64,000 nt of DNA from Labrenzia sp. PHM005 (GCF_006517275.1 NZ_CP041191.1:5575001-5639000), one strand, 5' to 3'. Positions 1 to 9,188 are shown, counted from the first letter of the stretch. A program made the numbers and translations. The notes: generated from the sequence alone by a model not told the origin.

Positions 1-285
1 GCCATCAGCTTTTTTTGCGTCGCCTCCTTCGGTGGTCAGGACGAGAATGGGGACAGCACGGTGGCTACCGCCCCCACCCCGGACCCGTTTTACGAGCGTT
101 ACGCCATCCATATTCGGCATGTTGATGTCTGTAATAATGAGGTCGACCTTGTCCTTCTCGAGGACGGACAGTGCTTGAACACCGTCTTCTGCTTCGACGA
201 CATCAAAACCAGCACCTTTCAATGTGAAGCGAACCATGTCTCGCATGGTTTTTGAATCATCTACTGTCAGGACGCGCTTACTCAT
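1..285 (-). CDS. CheY-like single-domain response regulator (C-terminus beyond window edge)
   Basis: Partial receiver domain read leftwards; the window ends after about 95 residues, so the C-terminal part is missing. The start MSKRVLTVDDSKTMRDMV has the acidic D-D pair that binds Mg2+, and DLIITDINMPNMDG carries the phospho-acceptor aspartate. The later TT of the LVLTTE segment matches the conserved Thr. No output domain is visible in the part present, so it is probably a chemotaxis CheY-type regulator acting by protein-protein contact, though a fused domain beyond the edge cannot be excluded. Its ATG overlaps the TGA of the upstream STAS gene by one base (TGATG), implying translational coupling; the pair is probably the start of a chemotaxis or signalling operon continuing to the left. 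Confidence 0.88.
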   Translation of the reverse strand, partial: MSKRVLTVDDSKTMRDMVRFTLKGAGFDVVEAEDGVQALSVLEKDKVDLIITDINMPNMDGVTLVKRVRGGGGSHRAVPILVLTTEGGDAKKADG

Positions 286-578
286 CAATCTTTGCTCCAC
301 TGTTCGATCTGGTCGGAGAGGCCCAAATCCTCGAAGACTTGCTGGAAACTTTCGGTTTGGCTGATAACCTCGAATTGCTGTCCATCACTTCCAGCTTGCA
401 GCGCAGCTGCAACCAGCACTTGAGCGGCGGGCGTACCGATCTGATCAACTTCGCCGGCGTCTATTTGCAAGTTGGAGTTTTCCAACTGCGCAGCCCGCAA
501 ATCTTCGGCCAATTGCTGGACGCGAGAGAAATCAACACAACTTGGAAGCTGGAATGGACTGTTCGTGTCGCTTGTCAT
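285..578 (-). CDS. STAS-domain protein (anti-anti-sigma-factor / MlaB-like)
   Basis: Small protein of 97 residues whose whole length fits a STAS domain: a short strand, a helix (RVQQLAEDLRAAQ), the segment NLQIDAGEVDQIGTPAAQVLVAAA that corresponds to the conserved D-x-(S/T/G)-x-x-(D/G)-x-x-G/A-x-x-x-L core, and a C-terminal helix (ESFQQVFEDLGL). In the core the usual phospho-accepting Ser/Thr position is near QIGTPA, so a Thr could serve. STAS proteins of this size next to cheY are common in alphaproteobacterial chemotaxis operons; the exact partner is unknown. The ATG at 578 is preferred; a TTG three codons upstream (587) is an alternative. No strong ribosome binding site precedes either. 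Confidence 0.75.
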   Translation of the reverse strand: MTSDTNSPFQLPSCVDFSRVQQLAEDLRAAQLENSNLQIDAGEVDQIGTPAAQVLVAAALQAGSDGQQFEVISQTESFQQVFEDLGLSDQIEQWSKD

Positions 579-587
579 CAGGATCAA

Positions 588-837
588 CCATATCTAGTAA
601 TTTTACCACCGATACAAATATCAGTGTAATTAATCTGAAACTTACTCTACGTTATAATAGAATACTCTCCTGTTACCATATGGTTAACTCAATCTGTATG
701 AATGCAATCACAAGATCACAACCGTATGTAAAATCTCGATTATTTAATATTTTGGAAAATTTGATTTATTAACCTGGCATCGCGCTACTAATGCGTGCGC
801 AAAATCCAAGGGTGACACAATCTGGTAGAATCACTTG
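588..837. other. AT-rich divergent intergenic region
   Basis: This stretch separates the leftward STAS-cheY genes from the rightward histidine kinase. It is clearly richer in A and T than its surroundings, as expected for back-to-back promoters, but I could not assign reliable -35/-10 boxes. No convincing small gene was seen. Confidence 0.5.
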
Positions 838-3276
838 ATGCCTCACAACGATCTGCAGTTGCCAAAAACATCTGATAACGCCGCTAGACCGGACGCTACG
901 GACCATCCGCCCGCTTTGATCAGCGCGCTTTCCGAACCCGATGCTCTCATTTATTGGTGGGTGGATATCGCATATCGGAAAGTGCAGTATTCACGGAGTT
1001 TCTGCCGGCAAATTGGTGTACAGCGCGATACCTTGAAGTCAGATCCGAATGCTTGGCAGCCTTATGTTCATCCGCAAAACCTTGAAGAACTGAACAATAC
1101 TCTCAAAAGCCTTCGAAAAGACTTCGTGGAGGAAAAAACGCTGCAAATCCGGTTCTGGGGCCCCGGAGGCGAATGGCAATGGTTTAAAACCCGAATAAGG
1201 AAAGTACATAATCCTACAAAACACGACAGGCCCTTCGGACTTATCCTTTTTCAGGACATCACTGCCGAGAAACGAGCCGAGATGATGCTGAAGGATCAAA
1301 GCTCTCAACTTGCCCATGCTTTGAACAATGCAAGGCAAGCCGTCTGGGACCGGGATTTCAGAACCGGCAAAACCTTTTACTCTCGAGCGTGGTCTGAAAT
1401 GTTAGGGTACCGGCCCGAGGATATCACCGACGATCCAAACATGTGGCAGACACTGATGCACCCAGATGATCTGCCTGATGTACTTGCCGCGGACCGAGCC
1501 CATCTTAACGGCCAGACGGAGAGGTTTCGGCAGGAATTTCGAATGCGCCACAAAGATGGCCATTGGGTTTGGATCTTGGATCGGGGGCAGGTGGTAGAAC
1601 GGGACGGCCAGGGAAACCCTCTCCGAATGATCGGCACTCATGCGGACATCACTCAGCGGGTTGAAACCCATGCGGCCTTGGAAGCATCTCAAAGAAAGGC
1701 CGAACAGGCAGCTCAGGCAAAGTCGGATTTTTTGTCCAATATGAGCCACGAACTCCGCACCCCCCTAACCAGCATTCTCGGTGTTTCGGATTTACTTTTA
1801 GAAGAGTTGCGCGGAGTTCTAGCGGATCAATACATTTCCGCCCTCACCATGCAAAAGGAAGCAGGAGCCGGATTGCTGGCCATCGTAAATGACATCCTTG
1901 ACTTCACTAAAATCGAAGCCGGCGATCTGCCAATCGAAGATACACCCTTTTGTTTACCTGAACAGGTCGCGACCGTCCTGGATTTGGTTGAAAAAATCGC
2001 GGAGAACAAAGGCGTCTCGGTTCATCTCAAGATAACGGACAGTAGTCTGGATCATGTCACCGGAGACCCTTTTCGAACCCGGCAAGTCCTTATCAATCTC
2101 GTATCAAATGCGATCAAATTTACGCCTTCCGGAGGACTGGTTACTGTCAGTATTCGACAAAAGCCGGAAGGTATAGTCGAGTTTCAGGTCGCGGACACCG
2201 GAATCGGGATCGCACCAGACGTCATTCCGAACTTGTTTAAGCGGTTTACACAGGCAGACACGTCCACCACGCGCCAATACGGCGGCTCGGGCCTTGGCCT
2301 TGCCATATCGCACCGGCTCGTCGAATTGATGGGCGGCCACATCGATGTCGAAAGTACCCCAAATGAAGGCTCAGTGTTTACGTTTGAAATCCCGCTAGCG
2401 AAAGCAGAACCTGTAACAGCGCCATCGCAAGATACTGTTCCCACCATCCATTGTGAGGAAAAGCTTGACGGTATTCGCGTCCTTCTTGCCGAAGACAATG
2501 AGGTCAACCAGGCTCTGATAAAATCACGCCTCGAAAAATCAGGGGCTACGGTTCACGCCGTGTCCAACGGGTTGGATGCGGTTGATGCAGCTAAGACCGA
2601 AACTTTTGATGTCATCCTAATGGATATCCAGATGCCCATCATGGATGGAATGGAGGCCAGTCAGGCCATCAAGCAGGACTCTGTTCAACCAGATTGCCCA
2701 ATCCTGGCCCTGACCGCGAATGTCTATGCCCAAAAGAAAGCCACAAAAGATGGCATTCCAATAGACGCCTGGCTCACCAAGCCAGTCGACTGGTCTTTAC
2801 TGATCTCTTCAATCGCTAAGCTTCGCGGCAACGGGCAGCTTGATGAAACACCTAATGCGGCCGGCGATGACACGATAAATGGCGAAAAACAAACTGACGA
2901 AAATGGGTCAGCTTCTTTGACACAGGAAGCCGAAGCCGACAATAACCCGCAATTGAAAGAGATGCTGGATCTGGTTGGAGCTGAAGAAACCTTGCGCCTG
3001 GCGCAAGTGTTTGAGGAAGAATTGAAAACCCGACTGGAAGTTGTTCAGGCGGAACGCGAGAACCCTGCAGAACTCTCTCGACAGGTTCATGCACTTGCTT
3101 CTGCTGCATACTCGTTCGGCTTCATCGCACTCTCGGATTGTTGCCGTAAGATCATGGCCTTGTGCGAAAACACAGATCCTGATCTAGCCTCAACCCTTGA
3201 TGAATTCGACGCATTAGCTTCACAAACTTTGCTTTCCATTAGTCGGATATCAAATCAGCTAAGCACTGCAGAGTGA
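838..3276 (+). CDS. Hybrid sensor histidine kinase (PAS-PAS-HisKA-HATPase-REC-HPt)
   Basis: Multi-domain kinase of about 812 residues with no predicted membrane segment, so probably a cytoplasmic sensor. Counting from a TTG at 835, two PAS_3 folds lie at about 38-148 and 160-278 (each ends in a D-I-T motif, QDITAE and ADITQR). HisKA follows with SNMSHELRTP, phospho-His305. HATPase_c shows the N box (NLVSNAIKF, about 421), G1 (DTGIGIA, 454) and G2 (GGSGLGLA, 483). A receiver domain starts about 546 with acceptor Asp597 in LMDIQMP. The C-terminal 110 residues look like an HPt domain, with His752 in VHALASAAYSFG; the Lys that usually follows the His by three residues is Ala here. The ATG at 838 is preferred over the adjacent TTG at 835. 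The gene stands alone, so its stimulus and output regulator cannot be read from context. Confidence 0.9.
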   Translation: MPHNDLQLPKTSDNAARPDATDHPPALISALSEPDALIYWWVDIAYRKVQYSRSFCRQIGVQRDTLKSDPNAWQPYVHPQNLEELNNTLKSLRKDFVEEKTLQIRFWGPGGEWQWFKTRIRKVHNPTKHDRPFGLILFQDITAEKRAEMMLKDQSSQLAHALNNARQAVWDRDFRTGKTFYSRAWSEMLGYRPEDITDDPNMWQTLMHPDDLPDVLAADRAHLNGQTERFRQEFRMRHKDGHWVWILDRGQVVERDGQGNPLRMIGTHADITQRVETHAALEASQRKAEQAAQAKSDFLSNMSHELRTPLTSILGVSDLLLEELRGVLADQYISALTMQKEAGAGLLAIVNDILDFTKIEAGDLPIEDTPFCLPEQVATVLDLVEKIAENKGVSVHLKITDSSLDHVTGDPFRTRQVLINLVSNAIKFTPSGGLVTVSIRQKPEGIVEFQVADTGIGIAPDVIPNLFKRFTQADTSTTRQYGGSGLGLAISHRLVELMGGHIDVESTPNEGSVFTFEIPLAKAEPVTAPSQDTVPTIHCEEKLDGIRVLLAEDNEVNQALIKSRLEKSGATVHAVSNGLDAVDAAKTETFDVILMDIQMPIMDGMEASQAIKQDSVQPDCPILALTANVYAQKKATKDGIPIDAWLTKPVDWSLLISSIAKLRGNGQLDETPNAAGDDTINGEKQTDENGSASLTQEAEADNNPQLKEMLDLVGAEETLRLAQVFEEELKTRLEVVQAERENPAELSRQVHALASAAYSFGFIALSDCCRKIMALCENTDPDLASTLDEFDALASQTLLSISRISNQLSTAE

Positions 3277-3480
3277 TGAGACCGCTGCTGTTAGGCGTAT
3301 TAAGGCCATCTATTACCAGCCGCGTTTACCAGCATTCGAAACACCTTTCAGCTGATACAGCTGAATACCCAGCAGGCTACCACCACATCAGCCCCACAAG
3401 CTGCATCTCCGAAAACCCTTGCCAGTCGTGCGGGATGACCGGAGCAATATGCCCCGGCCGATCCAATTGCAAATCCGTCC

Positions 3481-4734
3481 CTATTTCAGAGACGCAATAA
3501 ACGCATCCACCTCGGTCAGCGACAGGTACTCCACTTCTTCCGTACCGCTGTCTGTGAATTTCCAAACAACAGCTGGCGCGGAAACATCGCCATTGGCGTC
3601 AAAACGGACATTGCCGGTCGCGCCCTGATACATCACAGTGCCGCCTTCGGACAACGTGGCTTTTGCAGCTGCGAATCCGGCCGCATCGGCAGTGACCGCC
3701 TTGCCGTTGGGATCGGTCACTTTGGAAACGGCCGCAGCAATATCGGCACCAGAGGCACCCTTGCCGGCTGCTTCCATGGCGAGCAAGGCGATCATGGCCG
3801 CGTCATAGCTGTTTGCCAGACCCGGTCCGTTCGGCTCGGAGCCGAATTTCGCCTTGTATGCCGCCTTGAAAGCGTCCGCGCTCTCAACACGCGGCGAAGC
3901 CGTGTCCGTCCCCAAGGCACCGCCAAGATATTGCAGGCCGACATTGTCCCGGAACTCGTCGGATTTCAAAGAGTTTGCCAGGATCATGTTCTGCGTACCG
4001 CCAAGCGACAGCCATTCGCGCACAGCCGACGTGCCTTCGGTCGGATAAAGCGCCAGATAAAGCGCTTCCGGCTGGCTGCCGAGCGCCTCGGTGACTTCGG
4101 CACGATAGGATGGTTGGGCATCGTTGATCGCAACAGAGGCCGTGACCTTAACCCCGGCCGCGGCAAAGTCCGCTGCAATCAGTTTGGCCATGTCCTGGCC
4201 CCAGTCATCGTTCTTGTAGAGGATGGCGACCGATTTGAAGCCGTTGTCTGCAGCGACTTTGGCGCCCATCGCAGACTGAACCCCGGTGGTTGCAAAGGTG
4301 CGGAACCAAAGGCCCTTGGTCTTGCCCTCTTCCGCCAGCCTGGTGAAGGCCGTTGACGAGGAACAGCAGGACATCTGCATGACACCACTGGGCACCGTCA
4401 CAGACGAAAGAATCGGCATGGAGACACCGGAAGACACTGCGCCCAGGAGCACCTTCACCCCTTCCAGATCGACCAGCGCCTTGGCCGCGTCAACGCCAAC
4501 CTTCGGATCGACCTGAGTGTCCCGCAAGATCATCTCGATGGAACAACCCCCGGCGCCACCCGCTTCATTAACCTGGTCAACAGCGAACTGGGCAACTTCT
4601 GCGATCGGCCGGCCCCAGTCCACAGAGGTCGGCAATGCCGCTCCGATCTTGGTCGTACAGTCCTGGGCTTGAACACCGCTGCTCAGAGCCGTCATGCCTG
4701 CGGCGACGGCCGCAAAAACAAGTGCTTTTCTCAT
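3481..4734 (-). CDS. Branched-chain amino acid-type ABC transporter substrate-binding protein
   Basis: Periplasmic ligand-binding protein of 417 residues in the LivK/Leu-Ile-Val binding family (Peripla_BP_6). It begins with a Sec signal peptide (MRKALVFAAVAAGMTALSSG, predicted cleavage after VQAQ). The mature part shows typical family features: IGAALPTSVDWGRPIAEVAQFAVDQVN early, the DTQVDPKVGVDAAKALV segment, and the middle KSVAILYKNDDWGQDMAK strand-loop. It is the last gene of a six- or seven-gene operon, and its ATG overlaps the permease stop by 4 bases. Being last is unusual, because the binding protein is more often first. The ligand cannot be told from sequence; family members bind amino acids, amides, aromatic acids or urea. 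A weak hairpin lies just downstream (3439-3457) without a clear U tract. Confidence 0.9.
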   Translation of the reverse strand: MRKALVFAAVAAGMTALSSGVQAQDCTTKIGAALPTSVDWGRPIAEVAQFAVDQVNEAGGAGGCSIEMILRDTQVDPKVGVDAAKALVDLEGVKVLLGAVSSGVSMPILSSVTVPSGVMQMSCCSSSTAFTRLAEEGKTKGLWFRTFATTGVQSAMGAKVAADNGFKSVAILYKNDDWGQDMAKLIAADFAAAGVKVTASVAINDAQPSYRAEVTEALGSQPEALYLALYPTEGTSAVREWLSLGGTQNMILANSLKSDEFRDNVGLQYLGGALGTDTASPRVESADAFKAAYKAKFGSEPNGPGLANSYDAAMIALLAMEAAGKGASGADIAAAVSKVTDPNGKAVTADAAGFAAAKATLSEGGTVMYQGATGNVRFDANGDVSAPAVVWKFTDSGTEEVEYLSLTEVDAFIASLK

Positions 4735-5711
4735 GTTAGTCCCTCTGCTTGTGTCTTTTCCCGGTGTCCTCCTCCGGGTTGCGAAACGACCAGCTGCTCG
4801 GGGAACAGACCTTGAGGTCTCCAGAGCAGCATGCCGACGATCACCATGCCGATCAGAACAAACTGGATCGAACCGGTGTAAAGTTGAGCTTCAACAGGTG
4901 CGAAGCGGGACAGGGCCCAGCCGGAAAACGTCCAGGCGCCCCAGATCAGAAAGGCGCCCGCCATAGCGCCCTTGTTGTTGCCAGCACCACCAACAATCAG
5001 CATCGCCCAGATCTGGAATGTCAGGATCGGCAGAACATCCTGCGGGCTGACAAAGGCGTAGAAAGTGCCGTAAAGCCCGCCGGCAAGACCGATGATTACT
5101 GAACCGGTAACAAAGGCAGTGAGTCGGACCTTGTCGGGAGATTTCCCGAGTGAGCGGGCGGCTGTCTCGTCCTCGCGGATTGCCCGCAACAAGCGGCCGA
5201 AGGGCGAGACGGTCAGGCGTCCCAGGAAACCATAGACAAGGATGAGAAAAATCAGAACGGCGACCAAGAACAACAGATTGTAGCCAAAGCCACTGCCGAG
5301 AATGTTTTGGAACGGGCGTTCGAACCCTCTGATCCCCTGAGCTCCGCCCGTAACTGCGGTTGCGTTGCGCATGACATTTTCAAAGGCAACGGCAACTCCG
5401 AACGTTGCAATCGCCAGATAGTCATGCCTGAGGCGAAGCGTCAGCTTGCCGACCACCCAGGCCAGCGCACCGGCGAAGATCATACCGCCTATGAGCGCCA
5501 GCGGATAAAACAGCTCAAAACCACCAAGGTGCCCGTCCTGCGGCGTACCGCCGAGGATCAGTGTTCCGTAGGCGCCAGCCCCGAACGAAGCGACAACGCC
5601 TCCATTGAAGAGCCCTGTGTTGCCCCACTGAAGGTTCAGTCCCAAAACGGCAATCGCGAGGATCGCGGCAACGGTCGAAAAGAACACCAGATAGGAGATG
5701 ACACCAATCAT
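4731..5711 (-). CDS. livM: LivM-type ABC transporter permease
   Basis: Inner-membrane permease of 326 residues with about nine hydrophobic segments. The LivM/LivH family signature appears at GRLLRAIREDETAARSLGKSPDKVRLTAFV, the cytoplasmic loop (EAA-like) that contacts the ATPase, and the ending RPQGLFPE is typical of LivM C-termini. It overlaps the upstream livH-type gene and the downstream binding-protein gene by 4 bases each. It should pair with the LivH-type permease and the two ATPases encoded upstream to form one importer. Confidence 0.9.
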   Translation of the reverse strand: MIGVISYLVFFSTVAAILAIAVLGLNLQWGNTGLFNGGVVASFGAGAYGTLILGGTPQDGHLGGFELFYPLALIGGMIFAGALAWVVGKLTLRLRHDYLAIATFGVAVAFENVMRNATAVTGGAQGIRGFERPFQNILGSGFGYNLLFLVAVLIFLILVYGFLGRLTVSPFGRLLRAIREDETAARSLGKSPDKVRLTAFVTGSVIIGLAGGLYGTFYAFVSPQDVLPILTFQIWAMLIVGGAGNNKGAMAGAFLIWGAWTFSGWALSRFAPVEAQLYTGSIQFVLIGMVIVGMLLWRPQGLFPEQLVVSQPGGGHREKTQAEGLT

Positions 5712-6622
5712 GCCCGTGCCTCCCCAAACAAACCGTTGGGACGCACCAGAAGGACAGCCAAAATCATGAGGAAGGGCACCGATGGGCTATAACCGGAGGG
5801 CAGGATCACCAGCGCGAGGTTTGAGGCAATGCCAACAATGAAACCGCCGAGCACTGCCCCATAAACGCTGCCGATGCCGCCAACGATGGTCGCGGCAAAG
5901 ATCGGTAAAACCAGGTCCCGGCCCATAACTGGGGTGATCTGATAGCTTAGGCCATAAAAGATCCCGGCGACCGCGCCGAGCCCTCCGCCGATGATCCAGA
6001 CCGCGGCAATCATCCGCTTGAGGTTGACGCCGTGGACTTGCGCAAGGCCTGGATTTTCGGCAACCGCCCGAAGGGAAAATCCAAAAGTGGTTCGCGATAA
6101 GACCAGGTGTAGTGCGAGCATCAAAACAAGCGCGGCGATCAAGACAAACACCTGATCCGGTTTTACTAAGAGCAACGGATCCCGCGACAGCACCATCGCA
6201 AAGGCGATGTCGCTGGAATAAAGCTCGCCGGACAGGCCAAAGATCAACCCGATCACATTGCGGATGATGAGTGCCATGCCGAAGGATGCAAACACCATGG
6301 AGAGTTCTTCGCCCTTCTGGCGAACTCTTTGAAAGACGAACCGGTCGATTAAAACGGCGGAGAGGCCGGTCAAAGCCATGGACAGGACGATTGAAATGGC
6401 GAGCGCACCCGTCATCGAGAGCGGGCCGATTTTTTCCGAAAGAACCGGCAACAGGCTCTCGAACACCTTGTCAAAAACCAGTGCACAATAGGCACCTATC
6501 GACAAAAGCTCGGCGTGCGAGAAATTCGCAAAGCGCAAGATGTGCATGGCCATGGTGAGACCGATTGCGCCGAGCGACAGGAAGGAACCGACCAGAATAC
6601 CGTCGACGAGATGCTGGATCAT
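5708..6622 (-). CDS. livH: LivH-type ABC transporter permease
   Basis: Inner-membrane permease of 304 residues. The N-terminus VDGILVGSFLSLGAIGLTM and the following FANFSHAELLSIGAY are characteristic of LivH proteins (the usual form is N-F-A-H-G). The ATPase-contact loop is seen at FGFSLRAVAENPGLAQVHGVNLKR, and the C-terminus ends in LLVRPNGLFGEARA. It overlaps livF upstream and livM downstream by 4 bases (ATGA), consistent with coupled translation of the two permease subunits. Confidence 0.9.
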   Translation of the reverse strand: MIQHLVDGILVGSFLSLGAIGLTMAMHILRFANFSHAELLSIGAYCALVFDKVFESLLPVLSEKIGPLSMTGALAISIVLSMALTGLSAVLIDRFVFQRVRQKGEELSMVFASFGMALIIRNVIGLIFGLSGELYSSDIAFAMVLSRDPLLLVKPDQVFVLIAALVLMLALHLVLSRTTFGFSLRAVAENPGLAQVHGVNLKRMIAAVWIIGGGLGAVAGIFYGLSYQITPVMGRDLVLPIFAATIVGGIGSVYGAVLGGFIVGIASNLALVILPSGYSPSVPFLMILAVLLVRPNGLFGEARA

Positions 6623-7347
6623 GCCGGCACCCGCCTTTCCCCGCCCAGATAGATCCGGCCGAGCGCCGGATCCTGCAAAAGATCCGTTGCGGGCCCGTCA
6701 ATCTGGTTTCGGCCCTCGGCAAGCACATAACAATGATCAGCCCGTTTAAGAGCCTGTTTGACGTTCTGCTCGACCAACAGGATGGTCACGCCGTGGTTGG
6801 TCAGCTGCTTGGCGTGATCAAGCACTTCTTCTGCAGCCTTTGGCGAGAGGCCGGCCGATGGTTCGTCCATCAGGATCAAAACTGGATCTGCAGCCAAAGC
6901 CATCGCAACGGCCAGAAATTGACGTTGCCCACCAGACAAGGAACCTGCCTTGTCGCGCTGCTTGTCTGCGAGTACCGGAAACCGTTCGTAGAGTTCAGAC
7001 AGTTTGTCCGCAGCGCTTGTGTGTTTTTGCAAAGCCAGATCAATGTTCTGGCGGATTGTCAGCGTCCTGAACACATTGTCCGTTTGCGGAACATAAGCGA
7101 TGCCAGCGCTCGTCATGCGATCAGGGGACAGGCCCGTGATGTCCTGACCGTTTGCTGTGATGCTTCCTTTGCTGACTGGCAAAAGGCCGACGACTGCCTT
7201 GATCAAGGTCGACTTTCCGGCCCCGTTGGGACCGATAATGACCGTCAGTTTTTCACGTTCGGCCTCTAAGGACACATCCCGCAAGATCGGCAAATCTGGA
7301 ACATAGCCGGCAGTCACGTTGTCAACGGAAAGCACCGCATTAGGCAT
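6619..7347 (-). CDS. livF: LivF-type ABC transporter ATP-binding protein
   Basis: Cytoplasmic ATPase of 242 residues. Walker A is GPNGAGKST, the ABC signature is LSGGQRQFLA, Walker B is PVLILMDEPSAGLSP, and the H-loop region is present (a Gln in LLVEQNVKQALKRAD replaces the usual His context, which is normal for LivF). The ATG at 7347 (MPNAVLSV) is chosen because it matches the family N-terminus; an upstream in-frame extension to 7437 would add 30 residues of unrelated sequence overlapping livG. With this start the gene overlaps the livG stop by 8 bases. Confidence 0.9.
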   Translation of the reverse strand: MPNAVLSVDNVTAGYVPDLPILRDVSLEAEREKLTVIIGPNGAGKSTLIKAVVGLLPVSKGSITANGQDITGLSPDRMTSAGIAYVPQTDNVFRTLTIRQNIDLALQKHTSAADKLSELYERFPVLADKQRDKAGSLSGGQRQFLAVAMALAADPVLILMDEPSAGLSPKAAEEVLDHAKQLTNHGVTILLVEQNVKQALKRADHCYVLAEGRNQIDGPATDLLQDPALGRIYLGGERRVPA

Positions 7348-8113
7348 CGACCGGTGCTCCAAGATATGCATCCAAAAGAACAGGGTTGGACTGAGCTTCT
7401 TCAGCTGAGCCTTCAAAGACGACGCGTCCCTCGGCAAGGGCGATCACCGGATCGCAGTGGCGCATCACAAAATCCATATCGTGTTCAATGATGAGAAAGG
7501 TTTTTCCGGACCGATTGAGCTCTTCGATCTTGCCGATCAGCACTTCGGTAAGTGCCGGGTTCACACCAGCGGCCGGTTCGTCCAAGAGGATCAGTTTCGG
7601 ATCGCCCATCAGGACACGCGCCAACTCCAGCAGCTTCATCTGACCGCCCGATATCTTGCCAGCCGGCTGGTCAGCAAGCGGACGGAGGGTCACAAATTCA
7701 AGAACCTCGAGCGCACGCTTTCGAATGGCGGCTTCTTCCTGACGGATCCTGGCACGGCCAAAAATCGGAGCAAGCAGCCCCTCCCCGCTCTGATCCAGCG
7801 GCGCCAGCATGACGTTTTCCAAAACGCTCATGCGCTTAAAAGGCCGCGGGATCTGAAAGGTGCGGCCAAGGCCAGCTGCGAAACGTTGTTCCGGCGCTAG
7901 TTTGGAAATGTCCTGACCATCAAAAACGACCCTCCCACTACTTGGCGCCAAGTCTCCGGCAACGACGTTGAAGAGTGTCGACTTACCGGCGCCATTTGGA
8001 CCAATGAGGCCGGTAATGGATCCACTTCGGATATCAAGCGACACCCCATCCACGGCGAGAAAATCGCCGAAGGACCGGGAGACGTTGGTCAGCTTGAGGA
8101 TCGGCTCAGCCAT
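7340..8113 (-). CDS. livG: LivG-type ABC transporter ATP-binding protein
   Basis: Cytoplasmic ATPase of 257 residues. It has Walker A GPNGAGKST, the LivG-specific FQIPRPFKRMSVLENVMLA segment, signature ISGGQMKLLELAR, Walker B LILLDEPAAGVNP, and H-loop LIIEHDMDFVM. The start at 8113 (MAEPILKL) is preferred to an ATG seven codons upstream because it matches family N-termini. It overlaps the upstream aldo/keto reductase by 8 bases, the same spacing as livG to livF. It forms a heterodimer with the LivF-type ATPase. Confidence 0.9.
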   Translation of the reverse strand: MAEPILKLTNVSRSFGDFLAVDGVSLDIRSGSITGLIGPNGAGKSTLFNVVAGDLAPSSGRVVFDGQDISKLAPEQRFAAGLGRTFQIPRPFKRMSVLENVMLAPLDQSGEGLLAPIFGRARIRQEEAAIRKRALEVLEFVTLRPLADQPAGKISGGQMKLLELARVLMGDPKLILLDEPAAGVNPALTEVLIGKIEELNRSGKTFLIIEHDMDFVMRHCDPVIALAEGRVVFEGSAEEAQSNPVLLDAYLGAPVDA

Positions 8114-9188
8114 TGGCCGCTCCAAGAACGGCATCGTCCGGGCGGGTGTTGAGATTGTATTTCATGATCCGGCCATGGCGCCCGTTTCGGTCGCGTTCCA
8201 GCCCAAACACGTCGCCTTGCGGGCCTGGCGCGGTCTTAAGTAATGCGTCCATGCGTGAAAGATCCTCCGCGTCGAGTTCAAAGCGGAAGACTTCAAGGGT
8301 TTTCGGCAAATGGCGGGCATAGCGCGCGCCCACAATAGCCGCTGCGACTTGAGGCTGCTGCAATACCCAGCGGGTCGCAACTGAGCTCAAAGTCACGTTG
8401 TGACGGCGCCCAATGTCATTCAGCAAAAGAAGCAGTGTTTGAAACCTGTCCCAAGTCCCAAATTCATCGATGATCAGACGGTATTTGATCAGGGAGCGGT
8501 TTTCGAATTGAAAACCAGGGTCCGGTTTTCCAAGCCAGTTCTCGGTCAAGAACCCGCCGGCCAACGTGCCATAACATAGAAGCTGGACATCATGAGCCGC
8601 CCCCCAGGGCGCTAGGACCTTGGCAGCGCGGCGGTCCAGAACAGAATACTGCACCTGTGTCGAGACCAGATCGATACCAGCATCCAGATAAGGCGCGGTT
8701 TCCTTCACGTCCCAGTTGGTGACCCCCAGATGGGCGATCTTACCCTTTTCCTGACAGCGCTTGAGCGTCTCCATCGCCTTGACCGGCGCACCAATCGACG
8801 TATCCCACCAGTAGAACTGCACCAAATGCAAGCGGTCGATTTGCAGGCGCTGGAGCGAGCGGTCGACAATTGCTTCCACTTCGTCTGCCGAGAGGTCTTC
8901 AAGCCTTTCCAGATCCGGCACCAGTTTGGTGTGTACCTGCACCCGGTCCGCAATCTCCGCCCCACGCCGCTGGCGAACATCGGCAATGAAGGCACCGATC
9001 ATCTCCTCAACGCCGGTATAGATGTCAGCGCAGTCGAAAGAGGTAATCCCGGCGTCGAGGAACGCTTCCATATCCGCAATTGCGGCGGCCGGATCTACCG
9101 GGCCATGATCTCCTGCAAGCTGCCATCCGCCCTTGATGACGCGGGAGATGGCGTAGCCGGGCCGGAGGTCTGCGGTCTCAGCGGTCAT
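8106..9188 (-). CDS. Aldo/keto reductase with His-to-Tyr change in the catalytic tetrad
   Basis: Protein of 360 residues with the (beta/alpha)8 aldo/keto reductase fold. The tetrad residues Asp52 and Tyr57 (FDCADIYTG) and Lys88 (HTKLVP) are present. The position that normally holds His, at the end of the strand VQFYWW, is Tyr126 (codon TAC). The C-terminal NADP-binding region is visible (VAAAIVGARY). It is the second gene of the ABC transporter operon, overlapping the gene upstream by 4 bases and livG by 8, so it probably acts on the imported compound or a derivative. Distantly related to a second reductase encoded divergently at 10370, which keeps the His. Substrate unknown; the Tyr change may alter it or the reaction. 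Confidence 0.85.
   Translation of the reverse strand: MTAETADLRPGYAISRVIKGGWQLAGDHGPVDPAAAIADMEAFLDAGITSFDCADIYTGVEEMIGAFIADVRQRRGAEIADRVQVHTKLVPDLERLEDLSADEVEAIVDRSLQRLQIDRLHLVQFYWWDTSIGAPVKAMETLKRCQEKGKIAHLGVTNWDVKETAPYLDAGIDLVSTQVQYSVLDRRAAKVLAPWGAAHDVQLLCYGTLAGGFLTENWLGKPDPGFQFENRSLIKYRLIIDEFGTWDRFQTLLLLLNDIGRRHNVTLSSVATRWVLQQPQVAAAIVGARYARHLPKTLEVFRFELDAEDLSRMDALLKTAPGPQGDVFGLERDRNGRHGRIMKYNLNTRPDDAVLGAANG

Noticed and set aside
252..629. A 125-codon rightward frame over the STAS gene
   Set aside because: Antisense; the STAS fold is on the minus strand and coupled to cheY.
3439..3457. Hairpin CCGGAGC/GCCCCGG after the ABC binding-protein gene as a terminator
   Set aside because: Only seven pairs with one wobble and no U tract on the minus strand; too weak to list as a terminator.
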